Shown piece by piece: positions 1 through 7,264 of a stretch of 15,150 bases of DNA. Under the pieces are notes generated by a model. That model was given only the letters and a program-made list of their open reading frames with translations, had not been told where the DNA came from and searched no databases. Numbering within the stretch: position 1 is the first letter of the stretch; every line of letters begins with the position of its first letter. This DNA comes from Deltaproteobacteria bacterium (lineage in GTDB: Bacteria > Myxococcota_A > UBA9160 > SMWR01): positions 1 to 15,150 of the forward strand of contig JAFDAW010000028.1 in assembly GCA_019313605.1 (NCBI GenBank). Reading direction: 5' to 3'. The position numbers and the translations under genes were made by a program.

Positions 1-67
1 TGCCGTCGGCATCCCGCGTGATCTTGGTTCCGTGAGTAGAGGGTTTTAGATGCGTGTAATTCATCAT
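1..67 (-). CDS. 5' end of an unidentified gene, possibly isocitrate dehydrogenase (partial)
   Basis: Twenty-two codons are readable from an ATG at 67 (a second ATG follows at once, at 64) to the window edge with no stop. The peptide includes a THGTKITRDADG stretch. From memory this resembles the start of NADP-dependent isocitrate dehydrogenases, where a KIT/KIS...DG segment comes just before the VPxNPIIPxIEGDG motif, but the diagnostic motif would lie outside the window. There is no Shine-Dalgarno sequence: a run of seven C residues sits directly before the ATG. It lies 75 bases downstream of the aspS stop on the same strand. Another frame is open from an ATG at 146 that overlaps the aspS stop, but its peptide resembles nothing I know. 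The identity is a guess; existence as a gene is moderately likely. Confidence 0.35.
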   Translation of the reverse strand, partial: MMNYTHLKPSTHGTKITRDADG

Positions 68-142
68 GGGGGGGCGATATAAGCAATCCTTGTCGAACTC
101 GCCATCCTGAACCGCGATGGGAGAGACGATGGGGGGTTGATT

Positions 143-1930
143 TCATCCACCTCGCTTCGAGGGTGGAGCAAGGCGGAGCTGGAGTTCCTCGAGTTGTTCC
201 GGCTCGACCACCGTGGGTGCGTCCATCAGCAGATCCTGACCGCGCTGGGTCTTCGGAAATGCGATCACATCGCGCAGGTTATCCACATTCGCCAGCACCA
301 TGACCCAACGATCGAGCCCGAACGCAAAGCCTCCGTGAGGGGGGGCGCCCGCGTCGAGGGCGTTGAACAAGAAACCGAAGCGCGATTCGGCCTCCTCTTT
401 CGAATACCCCATGACCTCGAGAATGCGCCGTTGAACGTCCGAACTGTGGTTGCGGAGGCTGCCCGAGCCGAGTTCGACGCCGTTGACGACGACGTCGTAA
501 TGGGTGCCGCGCACCTTCTCGGGTTCCGTTGCGAGCAGCGGAATGTCCTCTTCGACCGGCGCGACGAAAGGTTGGTGGACGTAGGTGAGCCCACCGTCCT
601 CCTCTCGCTGAAAGACCGGAAAATCGACGACGAAGAGCACGTCCCAGGGCCGATCGTCCACCCGCCCGAGTTGGCGCCCGAGGTCCGTGCGGAGTCGAGA
701 CAGCACTCCGTTGGCGCGGTCCGCCTGATCGGCCTGGAAGAAGAGCAGCGATCCGGGGCGAGCGTCGGTTTGCTGCGTAATCGCCGCGCGCTCCGCATCG
801 GAGAAGAACTTCACGATCGGGGACTGCCAGGAACCGTCTTCGCCCACGCGAATCCACGCGAGGCCCTTCGCACCGAGCTCTTTCTTCACGAACTTCTCGA
901 GCCGGTCCACCGCGCCGCGCCCCAACTCCTGGGCGTCGTGGATCGGCAGGCATTTCACGATGCCGCCGGCGTCCACCACCGCGCGGAACGCCCGGAAACC
1001 ACTCTCTCGGAAGGCTTCGCTCAAATCGACGAGTTCGAGCTGGATCCGGGTGTCGGGGCGGTCGGATCCAAAGCGCGCCATGGCATCCGCGTAGGAGATC
1101 CGCGCAAACGGCCGCTGGATCTCGACCCCGATCACCTCCGCGAAAACACCCACGGTGAGTTCCTCGAGGACATCGAGCACATCTTCGACGCCCACGAAGG
1201 ACATCTCGAGATCGATCTGGGTGAATTCGAGCTGTCGGTCAGCACGTTGATCCTCGTCCCGGAAACAGCGAACGATCTGGAAGTAGCGGTCGAAGCCGGC
1301 CACCATCAGCAGCTGCTTCATGAGCTGCGGGGACTGCGGCAGGGCGTAGAACTCGCCGGGCTGGAGCCGACTGGGAACCAGGAAGTCGCGGGCTCCTTCG
1401 GGGGTCGACTTCGCGAGCATCGGCGTCTCGATCTCGAGAAAATCCCGACCGCAGAGAATCCGGCGGGCGGCCTGGTAGAGCTCGTGGCGGATGCGCAGGT
1501 TTCGCTGCAGCGGCGCCCGGCGGAGATCGTGGATCCGGTACCGCATCCGGGTCGACTCATCGACGTCCGGATTGTCCTCCATCGGGAAAGGTGGCGGGGT
1601 CGCGCGATTGAGCAGGCGCACTTCCTGGGCGACCACCTCGATCTCGCCCGTGGCCATCTTGGGATTGACGGTGTCCGGAGTCCGCCGCTGAACGATCCCA
1701 CGAGCGAGGATCACGTACTCGGAGCGGATCTCTCCGGCCCGTTCGTGACTCTCGGCCGACTCTTCGGGCCGAAAAACGACCTGAACGAGGCCCTGGTGGT
1801 CGCGGAGGTCGATGAAGATCACACCGCCGTGGTCGCGCCGGCGCTGCACCCAGCCCACGACAATGACCTCGCTGCCCACATCGGCAGTGCTCACCGCGCC
1901 ACAGGTGTGGCTACGACGCAGGCTCCCCAT
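143..1930 (-). CDS. aspS: Aspartyl-tRNA synthetase, probably the non-discriminating type
   Basis: A class II synthetase that charges tRNA-Asp with aspartate in the cytoplasm. The product is 595 residues, the normal bacterial length. The N-terminal OB-fold anticodon domain (about 1-105) has GWVQRRRDHGG at 26-36. The catalytic core has TPEGARDFLVPSR (176-188), FYALPQSPQL (194-203), motif 2 in FRDEDQRADRQLEFTQID (223-240) and motif 3 GFAFGLDRW (534-542). The bacterial GAD insertion lies at about 290-415. His34 replaces the Leu found in discriminating enzymes such as the E. coli one; family knowledge links His here to enzymes that also charge tRNA-Asn. The frame is open up to 2095, but similarity begins near Met at 1930. 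That ATG has no clear ribosome site, while a GTG at 1960 has GAGGAG (1965-1970) four bases before it and is the main alternative start. The gene lies 143 bases after the diguanylate cyclase gene. Confidence 0.97.
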   Translation of the reverse strand: MGSLRRSHTCGAVSTADVGSEVIVVGWVQRRRDHGGVIFIDLRDHQGLVQVVFRPEESAESHERAGEIRSEYVILARGIVQRRTPDTVNPKMATGEIEVVAQEVRLLNRATPPPFPMEDNPDVDESTRMRYRIHDLRRAPLQRNLRIRHELYQAARRILCGRDFLEIETPMLAKSTPEGARDFLVPSRLQPGEFYALPQSPQLMKQLLMVAGFDRYFQIVRCFRDEDQRADRQLEFTQIDLEMSFVGVEDVLDVLEELTVGVFAEVIGVEIQRPFARISYADAMARFGSDRPDTRIQLELVDLSEAFRESGFRAFRAVVDAGGIVKCLPIHDAQELGRGAVDRLEKFVKKELGAKGLAWIRVGEDGSWQSPIVKFFSDAERAAITQQTDARPGSLLFFQADQADRANGVLSRLRTDLGRQLGRVDDRPWDVLFVVDFPVFQREEDGGLTYVHQPFVAPVEEDIPLLATEPEKVRGTHYDVVVNGVELGSGSLRNHSSDVQRRILEVMGYSKEEAESRFGFLFNALDAGAPPHGGFAFGLDRWVMVLANVDNLRDVIAFPKTQRGQDLLMDAPTVVEPEQLEELQLRLAPPSKRGG

Positions 1931-2073
1931 CTGATCGAGTTCGGAACTCGCTCGCGTCACCACGCTCCTCGAGGCTCTGATTTCAATAAAAAAGTCGAGT
2001 GAAAACGGGGACTTGGTTAGCAGAGTGGAGGCTGAATTGTCAATGAGCCAGATACCGGAGACCGAATTTGGCC

Positions 2074-3462
2074 TCAGAGATCCGCCGCGGAGCAAACGCA
2101 GTTTCGACCGAGCGATTTGGCGCGGTACATCGCCTTGTCGGCGACGTCGAGCAAGCTCGTCCGGTCCCGGCCGTGCTGCGGAAACGTTCCGACACCGATG
2201 CTGATGCTCAAACGAAACGGCGTGTCCCGCCCCGCTTCGAACAGCGTGTCTTCCACCAGCTTGCGAATTCGTTCGGCGATATCGAGTGCGACATCATGCG
2301 GCGTATCCGGCAGCAGGATCGTAAATTCATCTCCGCCGTAACGCGCAAGTGTATCCACCTGGCGGATGCACGCCAGCAGCACTTCGCTGAGCCTGCGAAG
2401 CGCGCGCGAACCCACGAGATGCCCGTACTGGTCGTTCACGAGTTTGAATCGGTCGATATCGAGAAACAGGACCGTCATCGGATTGCCATAGCGATCGGCA
2501 CGGTGAATCTCGCGATCGGTAGCCTGCAGCAGGTAACGCGCGTTGTATACCTCTGTCACATCGTCGATAAACGCTCGGTCCTTCGCCTCGTTGTATCGCT
2601 CGGCGTTGCGAAGGGCGAGCTCGGCGTGTCCGGCGATCAGCCTCGCGCGATCGAGTTCGCCAGCCCCGAAGGGCCGCCCGTCCTCGAACAACCACAAGAC
2701 GCCGATCTCCTTGTCGCTTCCGCGCATCGGAACCGCAGCTACTTTTTCACATTCGATCCCGATTTCGCGCAGGATATTCTGGAGAGGCCCTTCGCTGAGA
2801 ACTTCGACCCGCGCAACCGCGTCGATGTCGATCGGCTTCTCGCCGACCAGAGCGTCCCGAAGAGCTCGCGTCTCCAGTTCCGAAAAACCCCGAAAAGCAA
2901 TGCCGTCGGTCGGAATCGAACTGCGATGAAAGAGAGCCAGCCCGCGCTGGCGCGGAAGATGTTGAAGCAGCAGATCGAGCGCATTCGTGTAGACCTCAGC
3001 GGGCTCGAGGCAGCGAATGAGGTTCCGGCAGGACTCCACGGTAACCAGGTTTTCCCGCAGCTTTTCGTTTTCGGCGAGCAGACGGCGCTGCTCGAGGATG
3101 CGCTCCACCACCAGCGTGAGTTCGCCGCCGTTGACCGGTTTGGTGAGATAGTCGGCGGCCCCCATTCGCAACGCGCCGACTGCGCTCTCGACCGTCGCGT
3201 GGCCCGTCAACAACAAAAAGTCGGTAGCGGGATAGGTGCGCCGAATTTCTTCGAGAAGCTCGATCCCGGAAAGACCTGGCATGGTGAGATCCGAGACGAT
3301 CAGATCCGCGGGCTCGCGGTGCAGGGCCTCGAGCGCCGATTCCGACGAGTCGCAGCACTCGACGCTGGCGCGGTCGCCAATGGCGTCCTCCACCATCTCG
3401 CGAATCAGGCGATCGTCATCGACGACGATGACGCGGGCGCGCACGTTGGGCCCAGCGCTCAT
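2074..3462 (-). CDS. Response regulator-GAF-GGDEF diguanylate cyclase
   Basis: A cytoplasmic regulator predicted to make cyclic di-GMP from two GTP when its receiver domain is phosphorylated. The receiver domain (about 9-125) has the acidic pocket D15-D17, phospho-acceptor D58, T86 and K108. A short coiled-coil-like helix (122-142) leads to a divergent GAF-like region (about 155-288). The GGDEF domain (about 295-460) has the metal-binding FLDIDRFK segment (D335), an intact YGGDEF signature (375-380) and an RQVD inhibitory site (367-370) exactly five residues upstream. Activity with product inhibition is therefore expected. No EAL or HD-GYP phosphodiesterase and no histidine kinase is adjacent, so its partner is encoded elsewhere. 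The start is well set by a strong ribosome site, and the ATG overlaps the stop of the preceding broken frame as ATGA. Confidence 0.95.
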   Translation of the reverse strand: MSAGPNVRARVIVVDDDRLIREMVEDAIGDRASVECCDSSESALEALHREPADLIVSDLTMPGLSGIELLEEIRRTYPATDFLLLTGHATVESAVGALRMGAADYLTKPVNGGELTLVVERILEQRRLLAENEKLRENLVTVESCRNLIRCLEPAEVYTNALDLLLQHLPRQRGLALFHRSSIPTDGIAFRGFSELETRALRDALVGEKPIDIDAVARVEVLSEGPLQNILREIGIECEKVAAVPMRGSDKEIGVLWLFEDGRPFGAGELDRARLIAGHAELALRNAERYNEAKDRAFIDDVTEVYNARYLLQATDREIHRADRYGNPMTVLFLDIDRFKLVNDQYGHLVGSRALRRLSEVLLACIRQVDTLARYGGDEFTILLPDTPHDVALDIAERIRKLVEDTLFEAGRDTPFRLSISIGVGTFPQHGRDRTSLLDVADKAMYRAKSLGRNCVCSAADL

Positions 3463-3714
3463 TCCACCCTCCTCCGCTCCATATCATCGGCGACCGAAGT
3501 TGCGCGCTTGAGGAGGGGGCTTGCCGTAGGCGAAAGGACCCGATCCGGACCCACCGTCGGCAATACCGGCCTCCAACGCTGCCCCACGTCGTCACTCCGC
3601 AGAACCATCCCCCCACCCGACGATGTAACCGACCTTTCCCGCCGCGTCGAAGTCGAGATCGCGCAGCTGGGAGGATACCGCGGGAATGTCGCTGTCAGCA
3701 GGTACACGGCCCAC
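3459..3714 (-). pseudogene. Frameshifted remnant of a YCF48/BNR-type repeat gene
   Basis: This fills most of the 326-base gap between argG and the GGDEF gene. One frame reads LRDLDFDAAGKVGYIVGWG and then hits a TGA at 3592-3594. A second frame, joining at a run of six C (plus strand 3609-3614), reads GMVLRSDDVGQRWRPVLP and continues to a TGA at 3459-3461 that overlaps the next ATG. Removing one base from the C run fuses the two into VGYIVGWGMVLRSDDVGQRW. That matches the usual YCF48/BNR pattern of a hydrophobic strand with GxxVG, then ILRSxDxGxxW. Only about one repeat is present, whereas family members usually carry several and exceed 300 residues. The upstream edge is unclear: a GTG at 3714 is a possible start without a ribosome site, and I see nothing in 3715-3788. 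It may be a decayed gene, a homopolymer sequencing error, or chance. Confidence 0.4.
3468..3473 (-). promoter_or_regulatory. Strong ribosome binding site of the GGDEF gene
   Basis: A perfect AGGAGG lies within GGAGGAGGG, five bases before the ATG at 3462. It fixes the start of the diguanylate cyclase gene and is the best Shine-Dalgarno sequence in the window. It sits inside the last codons of the upstream broken frame, as expected for translationally coupled genes. Confidence 0.85.
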
Positions 3715-3788
3715 GTGCCACCGCGGTCGCTTGAACGAGGCGCTGGGTTGATCTGTGTGTGCGGCGGCTCTTCGACTTACGGCCGGTG

Positions 3789-4991
3789 TTAGAGCTTGGG
3801 GAGGCGGACTCCTTGGAGGCGGATGAAGCCGCTTGCGTCGGCTTGGTCGTAGGTGTCTTCGGGGCCGGCGTCTTCGAAGGAGGACTGGGCCAGGTTGTAG
3901 AGGGATACGGGGGATCGCCTTCCGGTGACGCTTACGCTGCCTTTGTAGAGTGAGACGCGGGCTTCGCCGGTCACGTTCTCCTGGGACGCTTCCATCAGCG
4001 CGCGGAGGGGCGTCATCTCTGGGGAGTACCAGAATCCGTTGTAGATCAACTCGGCGTATCGGGGCGAGAGGCGGTCGCGCTCGTGCATCACTTCGCGATC
4101 CAGGGTGATCGATTCGATGGCGCGGTGCGCGCAATGCAACACGGTACCGCCCGGTGTCTCGTAGACGCCGCGAGATTTCAGACCGACGAAGCGGTTCTCG
4201 ACCATGTCCACCCGACCCACTCCGTGCTCTCCCGCAAGCACATTCAGCTGGTGCAACAACTGGGCGGGCGAGAGCGCTTCCCCGTCGATCGACACCGGCG
4301 TTCCGCGTTCGAACGCGATCGTGATCTCGGAAGGCACATCCGGAGCCTTCTCGGGAGATTTCGTCGTGAGGAACATCGACTCATCGGGCGCGCGCCAGGG
4401 GTCTTCGAGCACTCCGCCCTCGTACGAGACGTGCATCATGTTGCGATCGATCGAGTAGGGTTTTTCGAGGGTCGCCGCCACCGGGATTCCGTACTTCTCG
4501 CAGTACGCGAAGCAATCGGACCGCGATCGGATGTCCCACTCGCGCCACGGCGCGATGATGTGCAGTTCTGGAGCGAGGGCGCGGAACGTGAGTTCGAATC
4601 GAACCTGATCGTTGCCCTTGCCGGTCGCTCCGTGTGCGACCGCGTCGCAGCCCGTCTCGAGAGCGACCTCGGCCTGGTGCTTTGCAATCAGCGGCCGCGC
4701 GAGAGCGGTCCCCAGCAGGTAGGTGCCCTCGTAAATCGCCCCACCGCGAATCGCCGGAAACACGAAGTCTCGCGCAAACTCTTCGCGCACATCTCGGACC
4801 ACACAGTCGACTGCGCCCGTATCCTTGGCCTTCTCCGGGAGTCCGGCGAGTTCTTCTTCCTGGCCGATGTCCGCCGTATAGGCGACGACTTCGCATCCAT
4901 AGGTGTGAATCAGCCAGTGGAGGATCACAGAAGTATCCAGACCACCGCTATAAGCCAGACAGACTCGCTTTACTTGACGTCTTGCAGACAT
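3789..4991 (-). CDS. argG: Argininosuccinate synthase
   Basis: Joins citrulline and aspartate with ATP to give argininosuccinate, the penultimate step of arginine synthesis, in the cytoplasm. The product is 400 residues, the standard length. The N-type ATP pyrophosphatase loop AYSGGLDTS is at 13-21. Substrate-binding segments include YEGTYLLGTALARP (87-100), GATGKGNDQVRFE (121-133) and IDRNMMHVSYEGG (181-193). The start at 4991 is chosen over an ATG eight codons upstream (5015) because a GGAGG lies nine bases before it. It follows the PAS gene by 72 bases and is separated from argB and argF by the chaperone block. The enzyme that follows it in the pathway, argininosuccinate lyase (argH), is not in the window. 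Confidence 0.97.
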   Translation of the reverse strand: MSARRQVKRVCLAYSGGLDTSVILHWLIHTYGCEVVAYTADIGQEEELAGLPEKAKDTGAVDCVVRDVREEFARDFVFPAIRGGAIYEGTYLLGTALARPLIAKHQAEVALETGCDAVAHGATGKGNDQVRFELTFRALAPELHIIAPWREWDIRSRSDCFAYCEKYGIPVAATLEKPYSIDRNMMHVSYEGGVLEDPWRAPDESMFLTTKSPEKAPDVPSEITIAFERGTPVSIDGEALSPAQLLHQLNVLAGEHGVGRVDMVENRFVGLKSRGVYETPGGTVLHCAHRAIESITLDREVMHERDRLSPRYAELIYNGFWYSPEMTPLRALMEASQENVTGEARVSLYKGSVSVTGRRSPVSLYNLAQSSFEDAGPEDTYDQADASGFIRLQGVRLPKL

Positions 4992-5000
4992 GAGCTCGCG

Positions 5001-5005
5001 CCTCC
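5001..5005 (-). promoter_or_regulatory. Ribosome binding site that sets the argG start
   Basis: GGAGG ends nine bases before the ATG at 4991. It lies downstream of the alternative ATG at 5013-5015, which it therefore argues against. The spacing is slightly long but within the functional range. Confidence 0.6.
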
Positions 5006-5063
5006 GGTCAGGCATTCTACCGAAGCCTTCGTCGAGGTCACACGTAAAGATGCTCGGGTGGAA

Positions 5064-5603
5064 TCAGGGATTGATCGCGGAGGTACCCGAGAGCAGGCTC
5101 TGGAGCTCGCCGGCCCGCTTTCGCAGCAGTTCGATCGCGTTGGCGACATCCTCGAGCATCAGGCGATAGCGCTCGGCTCGACGGCCCCCGACCTGATCGG
5201 CGAACTCGGCGAGGCATCGGGTGAGTTCTTCGAGCGGCTCCTGGATGTCCTTTGCGCATTCGATCATCCGGCGATCGCTGCTGAGCTCAGCGGTGATCAG
5301 AATCACGACGCCGACGCGGTTGTCCTCCGCCGAAATCGGTGAAGCCACCGCCCAGTAGCCGCAACCCGCTTCGCGCATCTGGAAGCGAACCGGCCCGGCA
5401 CCGCCACAGACATCCGCCACTGCGCTCAAAACCGCCTCGCGTGCGCCCCCCTCGAAGAGGGTGGCCAACTCTTCGCCGCGAGCCTGATCCAACGTGATAT
5501 CGAAGCGGGATTCGAAGGACGGGTTCAAGTGGACCACCCGTCCGTCGGGGTCACCGACCAGAACCGGCGCATCCACGTAATCAAGTAGCGAACGAGTGCT
5601 CAT
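5064..5603 (-). CDS. PAS-domain protein with a histidine-less DHp-like helical segment
   Basis: A 179-residue soluble protein with no signal peptide or membrane helix. Residues about 6-106 look like a PAS sensor fold, with VLVGDPDGRVVHLNPSFESRF near the start and a final strand VGVVILITAEL (97-107). The rest is two predicted helices resembling the dimerisation domain of histidine kinases: AKDIQEPLEEL (117-127) aligns with the HELRTPL H-box, but the phospho-histidine position is Lys118. A second helix runs from about 141 to 170. There is no ATPase domain, and the 72 bases before argG could not hold one. It may act as a small sensor or dimerisation partner, or be a reduced kinase. It lies 66 bases after the Hsp70 gene. 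A TTG directly before the ATG is an alternative start; no strong ribosome site is visible. Confidence 0.85.
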   Translation of the reverse strand: MSTRSLLDYVDAPVLVGDPDGRVVHLNPSFESRFDITLDQARGEELATLFEGGAREAVLSAVADVCGGAGPVRFQMREAGCGYWAVASPISAEDNRVGVVILITAELSSDRRMIECAKDIQEPLEELTRCLAEFADQVGGRRAERYRLMLEDVANAIELLRKRAGELQSLLSGTSAINP

Positions 5604-5669
5604 CAAAAATGCCCCATTGCACGAGACCGCACGACCGCGAATCGCCGACTCGAAATCACCCTGATAGCC

Positions 5670-7235
5670 CTATTCGGGAAGGTCATACTCTTCGTTCTCT
5701 TTGATGATCTGCGCGACCTCTTCTTCGGATAGCGTACCGGCGGCATTGACCGTGATACTCTGCTCGCGCTCCGTAGCGACGTCGCGAGCGAAGACGTTCA
5801 CGATGCCGTCCGAATCGATTTCAAACGAAACTTCGATCTCGGGCTCTCCCGCCGTCGACCTCGGGATTTCAGTCAGCACGAATTCACCGAGCAGGTGGTT
5901 CTCATCCGATTGCTCGCTCTCGCCCTGCAGAACCCGGATCTTCACCGCGGTTTGTTCGTCTCGCGTCGTCGTAAACATGTGAGACTTGCGGGTCGGAACG
6001 GTCGAGTTTCGGGGAATCAGCGGCGCAAACTGGCCGTCGAAGGTTCCGATTCCCAACGAGAGCGGAGTCACGTCGAGCAGCAGAATACTGTCGTCATGCG
6101 AGGCGAGAATGTCGCCCTGAATTGCGGCCCCCATCGCCACGACTTCGTCGGCATTCACACCCTTGTGCGGCGGTTTCTTGAAAAAATTGGTGACGCACTG
6201 CTGCACGAGAGGCATCCGGGTCTGCCCACCGACCAGTACGATCTGATCGATGTCGGCAGGTGTCAGGCCCGCATCCGTAACGCACTGCTGCACTGCGTCC
6301 ATCGTCCTGTGCACGATATCGCCGACGAGTTCCTCGAGAGTCTCCCGCGTCACCTCCATGTTGAGGTGGCGCGCGCCAGAATCGTCGTTTGCGATGAACG
6401 GCAAATTGATCTCGGTGACGCTCAGCGAAGAAAGATCGCACTTGGCTTTTTCACAGGCGTCCTTGAGGCGCTGCAGGGCCATCAGATCGTTGCTCAGGTC
6501 GATTCCGTCGGCCTCCTGGAATTCCTTCAAGACGTGAGCGACGAGACGGCGATCGAAATCCTCGCCTCCGAGGAAGGTATCGCCGGCGGTCGCGAGCACT
6601 TCGACGACGCCACCTCCGAGCTCCAGAATCGAGATATCGAACGTTCCACCGCCCAGGTCGTAAACGGCGATCTTTTCCTCTCGCTCTTCACCCACTCCGT
6701 ACGCGAGCGCTGCTGCCGTCGGCTCGTTGATGATCCGCAGCACCTCGAGGCCCGCGATCTTTCCGGCATCCTTGGTGGATTGCCGCTGGGAGTCGTTGAA
6801 GTAGGCGGGAACCGTGATCACAGCCTGCGTGACGGGTTCACCGAGGTATTCCTCGGCAACCCGCTTCATTTCACGCACGATCACGCCCATGACCTCGGGG
6901 CAGGTGAACACCTTCCCCGCGATCTCCAGCCGCGCGTCGTCGTTTTCTCCCCGCACGATCTGGAAGGGACACAGGCTCATCGCCTTCTGCACCTCGGGAG
7001 AGTCGAATCGGCGTCCGATCAAGCGTTTGGCGGCGTAGAGCGTATTGGAGGGATTCGTGATCGCCTGGCGCTTGCTGAGATGCCCGACCAGTCGTTTTCC
7101 GTCTGGCGAGATCGCGAACATCGATGGTGTTGTCTTGTAGCCGCCCGTGTTGGGTATCACGATCGGCTTCCCCTGGTCGACCATGGCTACACACGAATTC
7201 GTAGTGCCAAGATCGATACCAATCACACGTCCCAT
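5670..7235 (-). CDS. Lidless DnaK-type Hsp70 chaperone
   Basis: An ATP-dependent peptide-binding chaperone of 521 residues; housekeeping DnaK has roughly 610-640. The nucleotide-binding domain is complete: GIDLGTTNSCVA (6-17), catalytic Lys70, NEPTAAALAYG (170-180), YDLGGGTFDIS (192-202) and VLVGGQTRMP (333-342). The interdomain linker LLLDVTPLSLG is at 385-395. The beta-sandwich substrate domain runs to about 498 and ends normally (EQSITVNAAGTLSEEEV). The protein stops after one helix, at NEEYDLPE, so the alpha-helical lid is missing. The stop is clean: only 66 bases separate it from the PAS gene and no lid-like reading is visible there. GGAGG six bases upstream supports the ATG at 7235 over the GTG at 7238. 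Its J-protein gene ends 29 bases upstream. It is unlikely to be the main DnaK, since no grpE or canonical dnaJ is nearby. Confidence 0.96.
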   Translation of the reverse strand: MGRVIGIDLGTTNSCVAMVDQGKPIVIPNTGGYKTTPSMFAISPDGKRLVGHLSKRQAITNPSNTLYAAKRLIGRRFDSPEVQKAMSLCPFQIVRGENDDARLEIAGKVFTCPEVMGVIVREMKRVAEEYLGEPVTQAVITVPAYFNDSQRQSTKDAGKIAGLEVLRIINEPTAAALAYGVGEEREEKIAVYDLGGGTFDISILELGGGVVEVLATAGDTFLGGEDFDRRLVAHVLKEFQEADGIDLSNDLMALQRLKDACEKAKCDLSSLSVTEINLPFIANDDSGARHLNMEVTRETLEELVGDIVHRTMDAVQQCVTDAGLTPADIDQIVLVGGQTRMPLVQQCVTNFFKKPPHKGVNADEVVAMGAAIQGDILASHDDSILLLDVTPLSLGIGTFDGQFAPLIPRNSTVPTRKSHMFTTTRDEQTAVKIRVLQGESEQSDENHLLGEFVLTEIPRSTAGEPEIEVSFEIDSDGIVNVFARDVATEREQSITVNAAGTLSEEEVAQIIKENEEYDLPE

Positions 7236-7241
7236 CACATG

Positions 7242-7246
7242 CCTCC
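7242..7246 (-). promoter_or_regulatory. Ribosome binding site of the lidless Hsp70 gene
   Basis: GGAGG is six bases before the ATG at 7235 and only three before the GTG at 7238, which favours the ATG. It lies in the 29-base gap after the J-protein gene, consistent with co-transcription. Confidence 0.65.
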
Positions 7247-7264
7247 GCCCTATGCTGAACGGCT

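Noticed and set aside
1..146. A frame from an ATG at 146 overlapping the aspS stop as ATGA
   Set aside because: It is open to the edge, but the peptide is unremarkable and no ribosome site is seen. The frame starting at 67 gives a more protein-like sequence.
137..2002. A 621-codon open frame on the plus strand opposite aspS
   Set aside because: It is the mirror of a certain gene in GC-rich DNA, where antisense frames stay open by codon bias. The translation is arginine- and histidine-rich with no recognisable domain. The same holds for the long plus-strand frames at 2068-3792, 4083-5342, 5895-7268, 7463-8602 and 10609-11976.
2015..2043. A perfect TTGACA on the minus strand (2038-2043) upstream of aspS
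   Set aside because: At 17-18 bases downstream the -10 candidates are CTAACC or TAACCA, poor matches. It also overlaps the region just after the GGDEF stop, so it is not supported as a promoter without transcript data.
3592..4134. A 180-codon minus-strand frame overlapping the end of argG
   Set aside because: Its first two thirds are an out-of-frame reading of argG. Only the part below about 3714, treated as the YCF48-like remnant, carries meaningful sequence.
7236..7264. A heat-shock CIRCE element or grpE near the Hsp70 gene
   Set aside because: I looked for the TTAGCACTC-N9-GAGTGCTAA pattern upstream of both chaperone genes and found nothing similar. No grpE or canonical dnaJ is present.
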